Assembly (NCBI GenBank): GCA_021841005.1
Contig: JAKBVZ010000019.1
Location: forward strand, 124,001 to 188,000
Direction of reading: 5' to 3'
Length of the DNA: 64,000 nucleotides
Source of the DNA: Actinomycetes bacterium
GTDB lineage: Bacteria; Actinomycetota; Acidimicrobiia; Acidimicrobiales; JAMCPL01
Under the pieces are notes generated by a model. That model ran no database searches and was not told the origin of the DNA. It saw only the letters and a program-made list of their open reading frames with translations. Positions 43,103 to 53,660 of the stretch are shown in pieces (the first letter of the stretch is position 1; each line of letters starts with the position of its first letter). Position numbers and translations under genes: made by a program.

Positions 43103-46100
43103 ATGGAGAAGGACGCATACGTGACGGCAAGCAGAATTAGGCTGAACAGCAATGACCACTGCGTCGGTGGCGCTGGCATTCCCGCTATTGGTATTGTCGG
43201 CGGCGATAAAGACGCTGGATGCGAAGGAGGTGACCCTCGCAGAAGCAGTGGCGGTACGTGCGAAGTTACATCCTGCATTGGAGACGGTGGTGGTGTCTCC
43301 GTCGGCCGTGCAGCTGGCCGCAACGCAGGACTTTACGATCCTGCATTCGAGCATGATTCATGTGGGATAGCGCTGGTGGTGGATTTGCATGGTCGCAAGA
43401 GCCGTCGAATAGTCGATAGTGGACTGACGGCGCTGGAACATCTGTCTCACAGGGGAGCCACCGGGGCCGAGGAAGAGACCGGGGACGGGGCGGGCATACT
43501 GGTGCAGATGCCCCACCGCTTCCTCCGGGCGCAGGAAGAACTGTGTATAGGTGGCCGCGAAGAGGGAACTTACGCGTGCGGGCTTGTCAGCTTACCTCGC
43601 GATGAGAGTGCAGCGCAGGAAGCCATTGCTACATTTACCGGCTTGGCGACCGAGGAATCCCTTCAGGTGCTGGGCTGGCGCAACGTTCCCACAGATCCAT
43701 CCCAGCTTGGCGCGGGCGCTAGAGATGCAATGGGAACGTTCTATCAGGTGGCTGTATCGTACCGCGGTGATAATGGTCCGAAGATGGCTAACGATGCCGA
43801 GAGTAGGCTGGCACTCGACAGGATGTCGTTCTGCCTCAGGAAAAGGGCCGAGCACGCTATAGATGGGCTGTATATATCATCACTATCGTGCAGGACCATT
43901 GTATACAAGGGCATGCTGACGGCGCATCAGCTTGCCGGTTTCTATCCGGATTTATTGGATGAAAGGTTCGAGTCCGCCGTGGCTTTGGTACACTCGCGAT
44001 TCTCCACCAATACGTTCCCGTCGTGGCCGCTTGCTCATCCTTACCGTTACATCGCCCATAACGGTGAGATCAATACCCTTACTGGCAACCGGAACTGGAT
44101 GCGCGCCCGAGAGTCGTTGCTGTCATCCCCACGCTTCCCGGGAGATCTCGAGAGAGTGCTCCCAATATGTACTCCGGGCGCATCAGATTCGGCATCCTTC
44201 GACGAGGTGGTGGAGCTACTCCATCTTGGAGGCAGGACGCTCCCACATGCCGTGCTCATGATGATACCTGAGGCGTGGGAAGCCAATGATTCAATGGATC
44301 CGGAGCGTCGGGCGTTTTACAGATATCACGCGTCTCTCATGGAACCCTGGGATGGTCCGGCGGCCATTGTCTTTACTGACGGTACCGTGGCCGGTGGTGT
44401 TCTGGATCGGAACGGGTTCAGACCGTCCAGATGGCTTCTTACCACCGATGGCATGGTTGTCCTCGCTTCCGAGACAGGAGTCCTGGATATGGAACCATCC
44501 AGAGTTGTGCGCAAGGGAAGGTTGCAACCGGGCAGGATGTTCCTTGTCGATACATCGCAGGGGCGGATCATAGAGGATGAAGAGATCAAAGCGGATCTGG
44601 CGAGCGCCAGGCCATACCGCCAGTGGCTCGACTCGGAGCAGGTGTATCTTCGTGACCTTCCGTCAAGGAAGATGCTGACCCCGCAACACTCATCTGTCGT
44701 ACGTCGCCAGCAGCTCTTTGGATACACCAATGAGGACCTGTTGGTGCTTATCTCTCCCATGGCCGCCAATGCTCAAGAGCCCATAGGTTCGATGGGAAAT
44801 GATGCGTCCATTGCAGTTCTTTCCGATCGGCCCCGGTTGCTGTACGACTACTTTACGCAGCTATTTGCCCAAGTGACCAACCCACCCCTGGATGCCATAA
44901 GGGAGGAGATGGTCACTGCCACACGTACGAAGATTGGCACTGAAGGCAACCTGCTTGATCCTCAGCCATCCTCTTGCAGGCAGATTATTTTGGACTATCC
45001 CGTGATAGACAACGAAGAACTGGCCAAGCTTATGTATGTCAACGAGCATGGCGATACTCCGTCTTTCAAGGCATTTGCCATAGACGGTCTTTTCGATCCG
45101 TCAGGAGGGGCCGTATCCATGGCGGAAGCGATCGAATATGTGAGAGGTCAGGTGAGCAGTGCAATTGCGGGCGGTGCAAACGTGATCATCCTCTCTGACC
45201 GCAACTCGAGCCCGTCACTTGCTCCCATACCGATGCTTCTGCTGGTTTCCTCGGTCCACGAGCATCTAGTGAGGGAACGTACCCGCACCAGGGTGGGTCT
45301 TATCGCCGAGACAGGCGAAGCAAGAGAGGTGCATCATGTGTCGTTGCTGGTCAGTTATGGCGCCTCGGCGGTGAATCCCTATCTTGCATTCGAGACTATC
45401 GATGACATGGTGGCTACAGGCTTGCTCCAGGATATTCCGGCCCGTAAGGCACGGCGCAATTACGTGAAGGCATGCGTCAAAGGGATTGTCAAGGTGATGT
45501 CCAAGATGGGCATATCCACGGTGGCATCCTATATTGGTGCACAGGTCTTCGAGGCGGTAGGTCTCGACCGTGACTTCGTGGATGAGTACTTTACCGGCAC
45601 GACAAGCCGTATCGGCGGCGTAGGCCTAGAGGTAATTACGCAGGAAACCGTGGCGCGCCACCACCTTGCGTACCACGCAGCCCGCAGTGCTCGAGCACAT
45701 AGAGAACTGGAAACAGGTGGAGAATACCAGTGGAGGAGGGAGGGAGAGAGACATCTTCTCGGGCCCAGGGTGGTATTCAAGCTGCAGCAGGCGGTCAGGA
45801 ACCGTGACTACTACACCTTCAAAGAGTACAGCAGCCTTGTGGATCACCAGGCTGAGGACCTATGCACGTTGAGAGGACTGATGACCCTGAAAACCGGTGT
45901 GCTACCACCCGTTCCCATCGACGAGGTCGAGCCGGTGTCAGACATTGTCAAGCGTTTCTCGACGGGAGCAATGTCGTATGGCTCGATATCACAAGAGGCT
46001 CACGAGACCCTCGCAATCGCCATGAACAGGCTTGGCGCCAAGTCGAACACTGGTGAGGGCGGTGAGGACCCCGAGCGATTTACGCCACTCGAGAACGGAG

Positions 46101-47884
46101 ACTGGAAGCGCAGCGCTATCAAGCAGGTCGCTTCTGGACGCTTTGGCGTTACGATTGAATACCTGACTAATGCCGACGATATACAGATCAAGATTTCCCA
46201 GGGCGCGAAACCAGGTGAGGGAGGCCAGTTGCCGGGACACAAGGTGTACCCTTGGATTGCCCGGACACGCTACTCTACACCCGGTGTAGGGCTGATATCG
46301 CCGCCTCCTCATCACGACATATATTCGATAGAGGACATAGCACAGCTCATTCACGACCTAAAATGCGCTAATCCCCAGGCGCGTATCCATGTGAAGCTCG
46401 TTGCCGAAGTGGGAGTCGGCACGGTTGCAGCAGGAGTGGCCAAGGCAAAGTCTGACGTAGTCCTTATCTCGGGACACGACGGGGGAACGGGAGCTGCGCC
46501 ACTCACGTCGATCAAGCATGCCGGCATACCATGGGAGATGGGGCTTGCAGAGACCAACCAGGTGCTGGTGGCCAACGGACTCCGGGACCGTATAGTGGTA
46601 CAGGTGGACGGCCAGCTGAAGACCGGTCGTGACGTTATTGTCGGTGCTCTTCTGGGGGCGGAGGAGTTTGGGTTTGCGACGATGGCGCTGGTGGCAATGG
46701 GCTGCGTGATGATGCGGGTATGCCACCTTGACACATGTCCGGTGGGCATTGCAACCCAGAATCCTATCTTGCGGGAGCGCTTTACTGGGAAGCCCGATTT
46801 CGTTGTTGCATTTTTTGAGATGATAGCTGCCGAGGTGAGAGAGTACCTGGCCAGCTTGGGATTAAGGTCCCTGGAGGAAGCGGTGGGGAGGATGGACCTG
46901 CTTGACGTGGATCGGAGCGTATCGCACTGGAAGGCGAGAGGACTGGACCTGTCACCTATACTCATGGTTCCCGAGTCTTCCTATCCTGTAGCGAGGTTTG
47001 CTTGTTGTGCGCAGTACCATGGGCTTGATACGCAATTGGACCATGAGTTCATGGGAGCATGTCTGGACGGCATCGAGAGCGGGACACCGGTACGTTTGAG
47101 TATTCCGATCAGGAATATCGACAGGACGGTGGGTACGCTTACTGCTCATGAGATAGTGAAACGTTACGGACCGGATTACTTGCAGGACGATTTCGTGGAG
47201 CTGACATTCAATGGTTCCGCCGGCCAGAGTTTCGGAGCATTTGTCTGTGGTGGCATTACCATGAGGCTGGTTGGAGATGCCAATGACTATCTAGGCAAGG
47301 GGCTTTCCGGCGGGAAGATCGTGGTCGTTCCTCCCGAGGAGTCTCCTTTTGTGCCAGAGGAACAGGTGATTGTGGGCAACGTATTGCTGTATGGAGCTAC
47401 ATCGGGAGAAGTGTTTGTACGGGGCCAGGCAGGGGAGAGGTTCTGCGTAAGGAACTCGGGCGCAACGGCAGTGGTGGAAGGGGTGGGAGACCACGGATGT
47501 GAGTACATGACAGGTGGTACGGTCGTCATACTCGGGCCGGTAGGACGCAACTTTGCTGCTGGCATGTCAGGCGGTGTCGCGTACCTATACCGGCATGACC
47601 GACACGATCACGATACCGCTTTTGCCAATATCAATATGGACATGGTCGACGTGGTTCCTCTCGATGGCGATGATATTGCCATGCTGGATTCATTGCTGAC
47701 TAGGTATTATGAGGCTACCGGATCCGCAAATGCCTCTGGCATACTGTCAGCACGACCGGGATCCTGGAGATCCTTTATGAAGGTCATGCCTCGTGACTAC
47801 GCCAGGATAATTCGTATTTCCGAACTGGCTGAGAAGGAGGGTAGGCCAGTGGAGGACGCCATCATGGAGGCCATTCGTGGGTAA
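43103..47884 (+). CDS. gltB: Glutamate synthase large subunit
   Basis: Makes glutamate from glutamine and 2-oxoglutarate. The N-terminal glutaminase uses Cys87 ([12 protein letters not shown]) exposed by propeptide removal; [27 protein letters not shown], the FMN domain ([21 protein letters not shown]-type) and the [3Fe-4S] Cys motif ([13 protein letters not shown] preceded by CVMMRVC) are present, with the C-terminal beta-helix. At 1593 residues it is complete. The propeptide would be 80-86 residues, far longer than usual, Gly/Asp-rich. GTG 43121 after AGAAGGA is an alternative start. Confidence 0.96.
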   Translation: MEKDAYVTASRIRLNSNDHCVGGAGIPAIGIVGGDKDAGCEGGDPRRSSGGTCEVTSCIGDGGGVSVGRAAGRNAGLYDPAFEHDSCGIALVVDLHGRKSRRIVDSGLTALEHLSHRGATGAEEETGDGAGILVQMPHRFLRAQEELCIGGREEGTYACGLVSLPRDESAAQEAIATFTGLATEESLQVLGWRNVPTDPSQLGAGARDAMGTFYQVAVSYRGDNGPKMANDAESRLALDRMSFCLRKRAEHAIDGLYISSLSCRTIVYKGMLTAHQLAGFYPDLLDERFESAVALVHSRFSTNTFPSWPLAHPYRYIAHNGEINTLTGNRNWMRARESLLSSPRFPGDLERVLPICTPGASDSASFDEVVELLHLGGRTLPHAVLMMIPEAWEANDSMDPERRAFYRYHASLMEPWDGPAAIVFTDGTVAGGVLDRNGFRPSRWLLTTDGMVVLASETGVLDMEPSRVVRKGRLQPGRMFLVDTSQGRIIEDEEIKADLASARPYRQWLDSEQVYLRDLPSRKMLTPQHSSVVRRQQLFGYTNEDLLVLISPMAANAQEPIGSMGNDASIAVLSDRPRLLYDYFTQLFAQVTNPPLDAIREEMVTATRTKIGTEGNLLDPQPSSCRQIILDYPVIDNEELAKLMYVNEHGDTPSFKAFAIDGLFDPSGGAVSMAEAIEYVRGQVSSAIAGGANVIILSDRNSSPSLAPIPMLLLVSSVHEHLVRERTRTRVGLIAETGEAREVHHVSLLVSYGASAVNPYLAFETIDDMVATGLLQDIPARKARRNYVKACVKGIVKVMSKMGISTVASYIGAQVFEAVGLDRDFVDEYFTGTTSRIGGVGLEVITQETVARHHLAYHAARSARAHRELETGGEYQWRREGERHLLGPRVVFKLQQAVRNRDYYTFKEYSSLVDHQAEDLCTLRGLMTLKTGVLPPVPIDEVEPVSDIVKRFSTGAMSYGSISQEAHETLAIAMNRLGAKSNTGEGGEDPERFTPLENGDWKRSAIKQVASGRFGVTIEYLTNADDIQIKISQGAKPGEGGQLPGHKVYPWIARTRYSTPGVGLISPPPHHDIYSIEDIAQLIHDLKCANPQARIHVKLVAEVGVGTVAAGVAKAKSDVVLISGHDGGTGAAPLTSIKHAGIPWEMGLAETNQVLVANGLRDRIVVQVDGQLKTGRDVIVGALLGAEEFGFATMALVAMGCVMMRVCHLDTCPVGIATQNPILRERFTGKPDFVVAFFEMIAAEVREYLASLGLRSLEEAVGRMDLLDVDRSVSHWKARGLDLSPILMVPESSYPVARFACCAQYHGLDTQLDHEFMGACLDGIESGTPVRLSIPIRNIDRTVGTLTAHEIVKRYGPDYLQDDFVELTFNGSAGQSFGAFVCGGITMRLVGDANDYLGKGLSGGKIVVVPPEESPFVPEEQVIVGNVLLYGATSGEVFVRGQAGERFCVRNSGATAVVEGVGDHGCEYMTGGTVVILGPVGRNFAAGMSGGVAYLYRHDRHDHDTAFANINMDMVDVVPLDGDDIAMLDSLLTRYYEATGSANASGILSARPGSWRSFMKVMPRDYARIIRISELAEKEGRPVEDAIMEAIRG

Positions 47885-49526
47885 GATCACCGGCTTTCTG
47901 GAATACTCACGCCGGTTACCGGATCGTAGGCCGGTTGCGGTAAGGATAAGGGATTGGAAGGAAGTGTACTGTTCATTTCCTGAGGAGCGGGCACGTGAAC
48001 AAGCTGCAAGATGCATGAATTGTGGAATACCGTTCTGCCACGATGGATGCCCGCTCGGCAACCTCATCCCTGAATGGAACGATTTTGTGTACCGGGGCAA
48101 CTGGCGTGAAGCCGCGGAAAGGCTGCAGGCTACCAACAACTTTCCCGAGTTCACCGGTAGGCTCTGCCCTGCTCCCTGTGAGGCTGCCTGCGTACTGGGT
48201 ATTGCCGCCGAGCCGGTAACCATCGAGAGGATGGAGTACGAGATCATCGAGCATGCATGGGCCGAAGGATGGGTGGTGCCGCAACCACCCGAGAGCGAGA
48301 CATCTAAGTCTGTCGCCATTGTGGGTTCCGGGCCTGCCGGCCTTGCGTGTGCACAGCAATTGAGGAGGGCCGGCCACAGGGTGGTGGTCTACGAAAGGGC
48401 CGCTAAACCAGGGGGCTTGTTACGCTACGGCATACCGGAATTCAAGATGCAGAAGTACGTACTGGACAGGCGCTTGGAGCAGCTTCGTGCCGAAGGGGTG
48501 GAGTTTGCCTGCAATACCACAGTAGGTGTCCATCGCGATGGTACAAGAACCGTCTTTAGTGACGTTGCGGTGGACGTGTCAGGGCAACCAGCGAAAACCG
48601 GCGACGGTGGCAGCGGCAGCGGAGATGTAACAGGTCGGGAGGCAGCACCGGCGTACACGGCTACGATCCCGGGTGGCGCAGTAGAGCCTGCAAGTGCGGA
48701 TATCGCTGTGTCCTCTATCTCAGCATTGGAGTTGACGGAGCGGTATGACGCTGTAGTGCTGGCCGTGGGAACCGGCATTAGCAGGGATCTTGATATTCCC
48801 GGAAGAGATCTTGATGGTATACATCTCGCCCTGGATTTCCTGAAGCCGGCCAACCAGGTCACGGAGGGGCTGCTGCCCGTAAGTCCTGTATCTGCGGTCG
48901 GTCGCAAAGTGGTGATACTCGGAGGAGGTGATACTGGGGCCGACTGCCTTGGAACGGCGCATCGGCAAGGAGCCGAGTCCGTGATGCAACTGGAGATCAT
49001 GCCCAGACCTCCCGATACCAGGCCTGCGAGCACTCCTTGGCCTATGTATCCGATGATCTTTCGTACTACCTCGGCTCATGAGGAAGGCGGTGAACGGTAT
49101 TACTCGATAACGACGAAGGAGTTCTTGGGGGATCCGGACGGACGGGTGAGAGCCATAAGTGCTGAAGAGGTTGCCATGGAGTTACAGGCCGGCCGGCCGG
49201 TATTCCAACCGGTGCCGGGAACGGAGCGCGAAATAAAGTGCGACATGGTGCTCCTGGCACTTGGGTTTACAGGGGTGGAGCAGATAGGCATCGTTAGCGA
49301 ACTGGATTTGGATATTACCAGCAGGGGGACCGTCTCCGTGGATGGCAACTGGATGACCAGTGCTGAGAGGGTATTTGCCTGCGGCGACGGAGCGCGTGGT
49401 CAGTCGCTGATTGTATGGGCAATAACAGAGGGACGATCAGCCGCCAGAGCGGTAGACGCTTACCTGAGTGGGGGAGAGAGCCTGCTCCCTGCACCGGTAA
49501 CTCCGGGAACCCAGCCGATACATTGA
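47877..49526 (+). CDS. gltD: Glutamate synthase small subunit
   Basis: FAD/NADPH-binding subunit that feeds electrons to GltB. N-terminal Cys clusters for [4Fe-4S] centres are visible ([19 protein letters not shown] and [13 protein letters not shown]), then two dinucleotide folds ([21 protein letters not shown] and [13 protein letters not shown]). Residues about 230-280 are a Gly/Ser/Ala-rich insertion. GTG 47877 overlaps gltB by 8 bases. Confidence 0.96.
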   Translation: MGKITGFLEYSRRLPDRRPVAVRIRDWKEVYCSFPEERAREQAARCMNCGIPFCHDGCPLGNLIPEWNDFVYRGNWREAAERLQATNNFPEFTGRLCPAPCEAACVLGIAAEPVTIERMEYEIIEHAWAEGWVVPQPPESETSKSVAIVGSGPAGLACAQQLRRAGHRVVVYERAAKPGGLLRYGIPEFKMQKYVLDRRLEQLRAEGVEFACNTTVGVHRDGTRTVFSDVAVDVSGQPAKTGDGGSGSGDVTGREAAPAYTATIPGGAVEPASADIAVSSISALELTERYDAVVLAVGTGISRDLDIPGRDLDGIHLALDFLKPANQVTEGLLPVSPVSAVGRKVVILGGGDTGADCLGTAHRQGAESVMQLEIMPRPPDTRPASTPWPMYPMIFRTTSAHEEGGERYYSITTKEFLGDPDGRVRAISAEEVAMELQAGRPVFQPVPGTEREIKCDMVLLALGFTGVEQIGIVSELDLDITSRGTVSVDGNWMTSAERVFACGDGARGQSLIVWAITEGRSAARAVDAYLSGGESLLPAPVTPGTQPIH

Positions 49527-49530
49527 TAAG

Positions 49531-49563
49531 GTGCCGCAGTGAGGTGCCGCAGTGAGGTGCCGC
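49531..49563 (+). repeat. 13-bp tandem repeat, 2.5 copies
   Basis: GTGCCGCAGTGAG is repeated twice with a partial third copy just after the gltD stop. Confidence 0.9.
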
Positions 49564-49705
49564 CGAGGATTTTGCTTTGCCGCCGGTACGTCGGGAAGCT
49601 TCAGCGTGAATGCTGATAGGTTGTCTATTGCCATAGATCACTGATGACCCCGGCGCGTCGTTGCCAGCTTCAGGGCTACATCGGCGGCAATCGAAACGAC
49701 ACTAC

Positions 49706-49733
49706 TTGTTCAATATTGTAAAACTAATACAAT
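49706..49733 (+). promoter_or_regulatory. Promoter-like site with ATTGTA-N7-TACAAT dyad
   Basis: TTGTTC (49706-49711), a 16-base spacer and TACAAT (49728-49733). The TACAAT pairs with ATTGTA (49715-49720) as a perfect 6-bp dyad with a 7-base gap, so a regulator bound there would cover the -10 box. Confidence 0.45.
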
Positions 49734-50272
49734 GATAACCACACCCTAACCCTATACTGCATCGTTAGACATTTTGTTACGTGACAAGCCATACAGGTTG
49801 CTGGATACTGGCGCACTAGAATACGTTGTACGTGAAGTGATTATCGGTAAAGCATGCCTACACCATTATTGCAGGTAGAATTGCTTTTACATGAGATACG
49901 GAGGGAAACACGGTTGGCCGCATCAATAGTATAACCTTAAAGTAGAGGGTTAGTTCTTTTATCACCGGAATTTCCATTAAATATAACTATCTTAAGTGCT
50001 GACTTTAATCTGAGACTGTGGTGCCCGTTACAGCTATTGAAATCCAGCCAAGCTGCTTCCGGCCCAACTTAGTTGAGATAAAATTGTGTATTATGATGTG
50101 TAGTGATACAGCACATAATAGCATATTTATGCATCATCAGCAGGATGCGTTGCTTCGATTCCCATACTTTTGCATAATGGCATACTTGCATATTGAAGTA
50201 ATGCCAGGTCAGGCCCACAAACTACCAGTACGTGACTTTCAGCTTAAGGGTGAGATAGCTTATTCATGTAAA

Positions 50273-51142
50273 ATGTCAGCAGATTTGAATTGGACGGAGG
50301 GCGTGGTGGTAAGCAACGCAGTTAACGGTAAGACGCCGATCGGACGTATGGGCATGGGCGGCGTGGCGGTGAGCCACAAAGTGCCCGGAGAACTGCTGGA
50401 CGGCAAGTTGAAAGCAACTCGTGGAGCTGGCAGTGTTGGCATCAGTGCCTCTGCCGGTAGAGCGAGCGATGGAGATGGCAGTAAATTATCTGGTGAGAGT
50501 GTGAATGCGGAAGTCGTAGGTGACGTTACCCTTGATGGATTCAGGGGCCCGCAGGTATGCAGACTCGTGGGCATAAGCTACCGGCAGCTTGACTACTGGG
50601 CGAGAACAGGTCTATTGACTCCATCTGTAGCGTCTGCAAGGGGAAGTGGCACTCAACGGCTTTATTCTTATAAAGACGTGCTGGAGATCAAGGTCATAAA
50701 ACGGCTTCTCGATGCAGGAGTATCGCTGAAGATAGCGCGTAAAGCCGTAGAGTGCTTGCGAGACGCTATAGGTGGGGATCTAGCTTCTTCCACTCTGGTA
50801 ATGGCTGGCGACCGCTCGATCCTGGTCCATTCCAGCGACGAGGTTGTCGATCTTCTGAGGGGCGGTCAAGGGGTCTTCAGCATGATCCCTCTGGAAGGCG
50901 TCGTGAACGAGTTGGAGACAGGTATCTCTACCTTGCCGGTAAACGTTAACGTCAGCGCTACGCACGGTAGTTCACCAGGTGCCGGTTCGGCTGATAGCAA
51001 ACCCGACGCTGACCAGGGGCGTGCGCATGGGGACGGTAATGACGAATACGGCAGTACCGCAACGAGAATGCATGGCGGCAGGGACAGCGGCTCAATTGCC
51101 AGGCAGAACAATGCGGCTTACCGTCGCTCTCGTGGTGCCTGA
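50273..51142 (+). CDS. MerR-family regulator, FtsR/Rv1828-like
   Basis: The core (about residues 90-210) contains GISYRQLDYWARTGLLTPSV, GSGTQRLYSYKDVLEIKVIK, VDLLRGGQGVFSMIPL, which is the pattern of mycobacterial Rv1828/FtsR, a MerR regulator that binds the ftsZ promoter. Flanking N- and C-terminal segments are Gly/Ser/Asp-rich. ATG 50273 is chosen; the open frame begins at 50018 in AT-rich DNA without similarity. It ends 10 bases before gcvT and could be co-transcribed. The regulatory target is unknown here. Confidence 0.82.
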   Translation: MSADLNWTEGVVVSNAVNGKTPIGRMGMGGVAVSHKVPGELLDGKLKATRGAGSVGISASAGRASDGDGSKLSGESVNAEVVGDVTLDGFRGPQVCRLVGISYRQLDYWARTGLLTPSVASARGSGTQRLYSYKDVLEIKVIKRLLDAGVSLKIARKAVECLRDAIGGDLASSTLVMAGDRSILVHSSDEVVDLLRGGQGVFSMIPLEGVVNELETGISTLPVNVNVSATHGSSPGAGSADSKPDADQGRAHGDGNDEYGSTATRMHGGRDSGSIARQNNAAYRRSRGA

Positions 51143-51152
51143 GTGACCTCTG

Positions 51153-52271
51153 TTGCTCCGGCACTCTCCACTTCATGACCTGCACGTAGAACTCGGTGCC
51201 AAGTTCACAGAGTTTTCCGGCTGGGAAATGCCGCTCAGCTACCCTGCAGGTACCATTGCTGAGCATATGGCCTGTAGGAATAAATGCGCTGTATTCGATA
51301 CCAGCCACCTAGGTACGGTGATCCTGGATGGTCCGGGTGCTTTTGATCGCCTGCAGATCGAATTCACTAATGACCTTCGCAAGATTGCTCCAGGTAGGGC
51401 ACAATATACTCACCTGGTGGATCCGTCGGATGGTTCCGTAGAGGACGATATTATTGTCTGGTGGATGGAGCGATCCAGGTTTGCGGTAATAGCCAATGCC
51501 GGCAATACTGCGCTCGTGTGCAATACCATCGGCGGCATTGACGTCACTGGATCACGGGCTCTCATCGCCCTCCAAGGCCCTGAGTCGCGCCGCCTGGTTG
51601 CAAAGCTCAGTCCGGAGGCATCGAAGTTGTCTAGGAACGAAGTGCGCTTGCTAACTCTTGACGGTATACCTTGTGTGGTTGCCGGTACCGGTTATACCGG
51701 AGAAGATGGCGTAGAGATCGATGTGCCGGCCGGCAAGGCTGCTGCTCTTTTCATGCGGATCGTTGAGATGGGAGCGATGCCTGTGGGGCTGGGCGCTAGG
51801 GATACGCTGCGCATGGAGGCAGGGTTGCCGCTTTTCGGCCATGAGCTCGGGCCCGGTATCTCTCCGCTTGCAGCTGGACTCGATTGGGTGGTGGGCTGGA
51901 ACAAGGAATCATTCAGGGGTAAGATTCCCCTCGAGCAGGAACGGCTGCGCGGGCCTTCGAGAAAGCTGTGGGGAATTGCTGGGTGTTCTCGTCGCCCGCT
52001 CAGGCGTGGCGCCTACGTGTATAGGTCGGAGAGCAGCCTAGGCACAGGAAACGAGGAAAGTAATCGCAAGGCTGGTGATGACTTGGGTATGGTTACCAGT
52101 GGCGGGTACGGACCGTCTGTCGGCAGTGGGATTGGCATGGCCCTGCTGTCCAGTGGTGCAGGAGTGCATCCGGGGATGGAAGTGAGCATCGCACATACGG
52201 ATAGAGCTGCGATGAAGGCGCGAGTTACCTCGCTCCCATTCATACATAATGGGAAGGTCAATGTTACGTGA
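51153..52271 (+). CDS. gcvT: Glycine cleavage T protein (aminomethyltransferase)
   Basis: Transfers the methylene of glycine from H protein to tetrahydrofolate. SPLHDLHVELGAKFTEFSGWEMPLSY, FDTSHLGTV, TNDLRKIAPGRAQYT, GYTGEDGVEI, GLGARDTLRMEAGLPLFGHEL and KESFRGK are family motifs. Residues about 290-315 are a Ser/Gly/Glu-rich insertion. TTG 51153 start. The 3' end overlaps gcvPA by 4 bases. Confidence 0.95.
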   Translation: MLRHSPLHDLHVELGAKFTEFSGWEMPLSYPAGTIAEHMACRNKCAVFDTSHLGTVILDGPGAFDRLQIEFTNDLRKIAPGRAQYTHLVDPSDGSVEDDIIVWWMERSRFAVIANAGNTALVCNTIGGIDVTGSRALIALQGPESRRLVAKLSPEASKLSRNEVRLLTLDGIPCVVAGTGYTGEDGVEIDVPAGKAAALFMRIVEMGAMPVGLGARDTLRMEAGLPLFGHELGPGISPLAAGLDWVVGWNKESFRGKIPLEQERLRGPSRKLWGIAGCSRRPLRRGAYVYRSESSLGTGNEESNRKAGDDLGMVTSGGYGPSVGSGIGMALLSSGAGVHPGMEVSIAHTDRAAMKARVTSLPFIHNGKVNVT

Positions 52272-53617
52272 CTGTATATATTCCACATACTGATACCGAG
52301 ATCTCAGAGATGCTCTCTGCAATAGGTCTGCGCTCTCTCGATGATCTCTTTTCCGATATCCCTCCAGCTATGAAGACCGTTGCCAGCATGGACCTGCCAC
52401 CCGGCATCAGCGATCCGGACGTGATCAGCCGGATGCGCAAGACAGCCTCTGCAAACCGGCCATGCGGAGATGACTTTGTGTGTTTCTCCGGTGGAGGCTC
52501 CTATGATCACTACATTCCGCCCGTGGTGACCGCACTCGCATCAAGGTCCGAATATACGACTTCCTACACGCCCTACCAGGCCGAGGTGGCACAGGGAGTG
52601 CTGCAGGCACTCTTCGAATACCAGACGATGGTGTCCAGGCTTTCGGGATTGCCGGTATCGAACGCCTCTCTTTATGATGGGGCATCTGCCGTTTACGAGG
52701 CGGTGAATATGGCCATGGCGTATACAGGCAGGCAGGGTGTATGGATCTCTCGTGGGCTGAATCCACGATGGTGGCAGGTAATTGAAACTCAGCTTACAGG
52801 CAGGGATGTGACGATTACCGGTATCCCTTTACGCGGAGGCATGACTTGCTGGGAAGATAGTGGAGAATCTTCTTCGTCCGATGACCCACCTGCTGCGATT
52901 GTAGTAGCGTATCCCAACTATCTTGGAGTCATAGAAGACCTGGATGCCGCCGGAGATGTCGCTGGCGCATTGGGTGCGCTTCTAATCGTGGCGTTCAATC
53001 CAGTGGCCATGGGCTTGTTGCGCACGCCTGGATCCTATGGCGCAGACATGGCGGTAGCCGAAGGACAGTCGCTCGGAATTCCGCTTTCATTTGGTGGGCC
53101 CTATCTGGGTATGCTGGCCTGCAGGGACTACCTATTGCGGCTACTGCCGGGCCGCATAGTCGGGGCCACTACTGACAATGATTCGCGGCGTGCCTATACC
53201 ACTACGCTTCGTACTCGCGAACAGGATATACGTAGGGAACGCGCCACGTCGAACATCTGTACCAACCAGGCGCTTATGGCAATTACTGCTGCCATACATC
53301 TGTCCTGGCTGGGTCCTGCAGGCCTCGAGGTGGTTGCAAGTCGTTGTCTCTCTGGTGCTCATTACCTGCATGATTTGCTGTGTGCCTTAGATGGAGTGCA
53401 ACCGCTTTACGAAGCGCCATTCTTCAATGAGTTTGCCTTGAGGGTACCCGTGGAGCCCGGTGCGCTACTGGAGAGATTGGCGGATGAAGGTTTCCTAGGA
53501 GGCATAGAGCTGGAAGGAGAGAGTGGAGCCACGGGCCTGCTTGTTGCGGTGACCGAGCGTCGCACCATCCAGGAGATCGAGGCGTATACAGCGGCGTTCG
53601 AGAAGGCGATGCGATGA
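52268..53617 (+). CDS. gcvPA: Glycine dehydrogenase (decarboxylating) subunit 1
   Basis: N-terminal-type subunit of the two-part P protein. SGGGSYDHYIPPVVTALASR, YTPYQAEVAQGVLQALFEYQ, SLYDGASAVYEA and SFGGPYLGML are typical. The 449-residue length is normal. GTG 52268 overlaps gcvT (GTGA). The stop lies within an 18-bp tandem duplication leading to gcvPB. Confidence 0.95.
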   Translation: MTVYIPHTDTEISEMLSAIGLRSLDDLFSDIPPAMKTVASMDLPPGISDPDVISRMRKTASANRPCGDDFVCFSGGGSYDHYIPPVVTALASRSEYTTSYTPYQAEVAQGVLQALFEYQTMVSRLSGLPVSNASLYDGASAVYEAVNMAMAYTGRQGVWISRGLNPRWWQVIETQLTGRDVTITGIPLRGGMTCWEDSGESSSSDDPPAAIVVAYPNYLGVIEDLDAAGDVAGALGALLIVAFNPVAMGLLRTPGSYGADMAVAEGQSLGIPLSFGGPYLGMLACRDYLLRLLPGRIVGATTDNDSRRAYTTTLRTREQDIRRERATSNICTNQALMAITAAIHLSWLGPAGLEVVASRCLSGAHYLHDLLCALDGVQPLYEAPFFNEFALRVPVEPGALLERLADEGFLGGIELEGESGATGLLVAVTERRTIQEIEAYTAAFEKAMR

Positions 53618-53652
53618 CAACCATACCCAGGAGAACAACCATACTCAGGAGA
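53617..53652 (+). repeat. 18-bp tandem duplication carrying two AGGAGA sites
   Basis: 53617-53634 and 53635-53652 match at 17 of 18 positions; each ends in AGGAGA, the ribosome binding site of gcvPB, so the second copy is the functional one at normal spacing. Confidence 0.85.
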
Positions 53653-53660
53653 TATACGTG

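Larger units (their letters stand above)
49527..50272. other. 746-base intergenic region, AT-rich from about 49690
   Basis: After a short tandem repeat the base composition drops sharply in GC compared with everything around it. The region contains the dyad/promoter at 49706-49733 and several TATA-like boxes, plus an open frame from 50018 that lacks protein similarity. No RNA gene, glycine riboswitch or transposon end was recognised. Confidence 0.5.

Noticed and set aside
50018-50272. N-terminal extension of the MerR gene
   Set aside because: The added 85 residues lie in AT-rich DNA, have no similarity to the family and no start signals.
49527-50272. Glycine riboswitch upstream of the MerR-gcv genes
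   Set aside because: No tandem glycine aptamer signature could be recognised in the AT-rich region.
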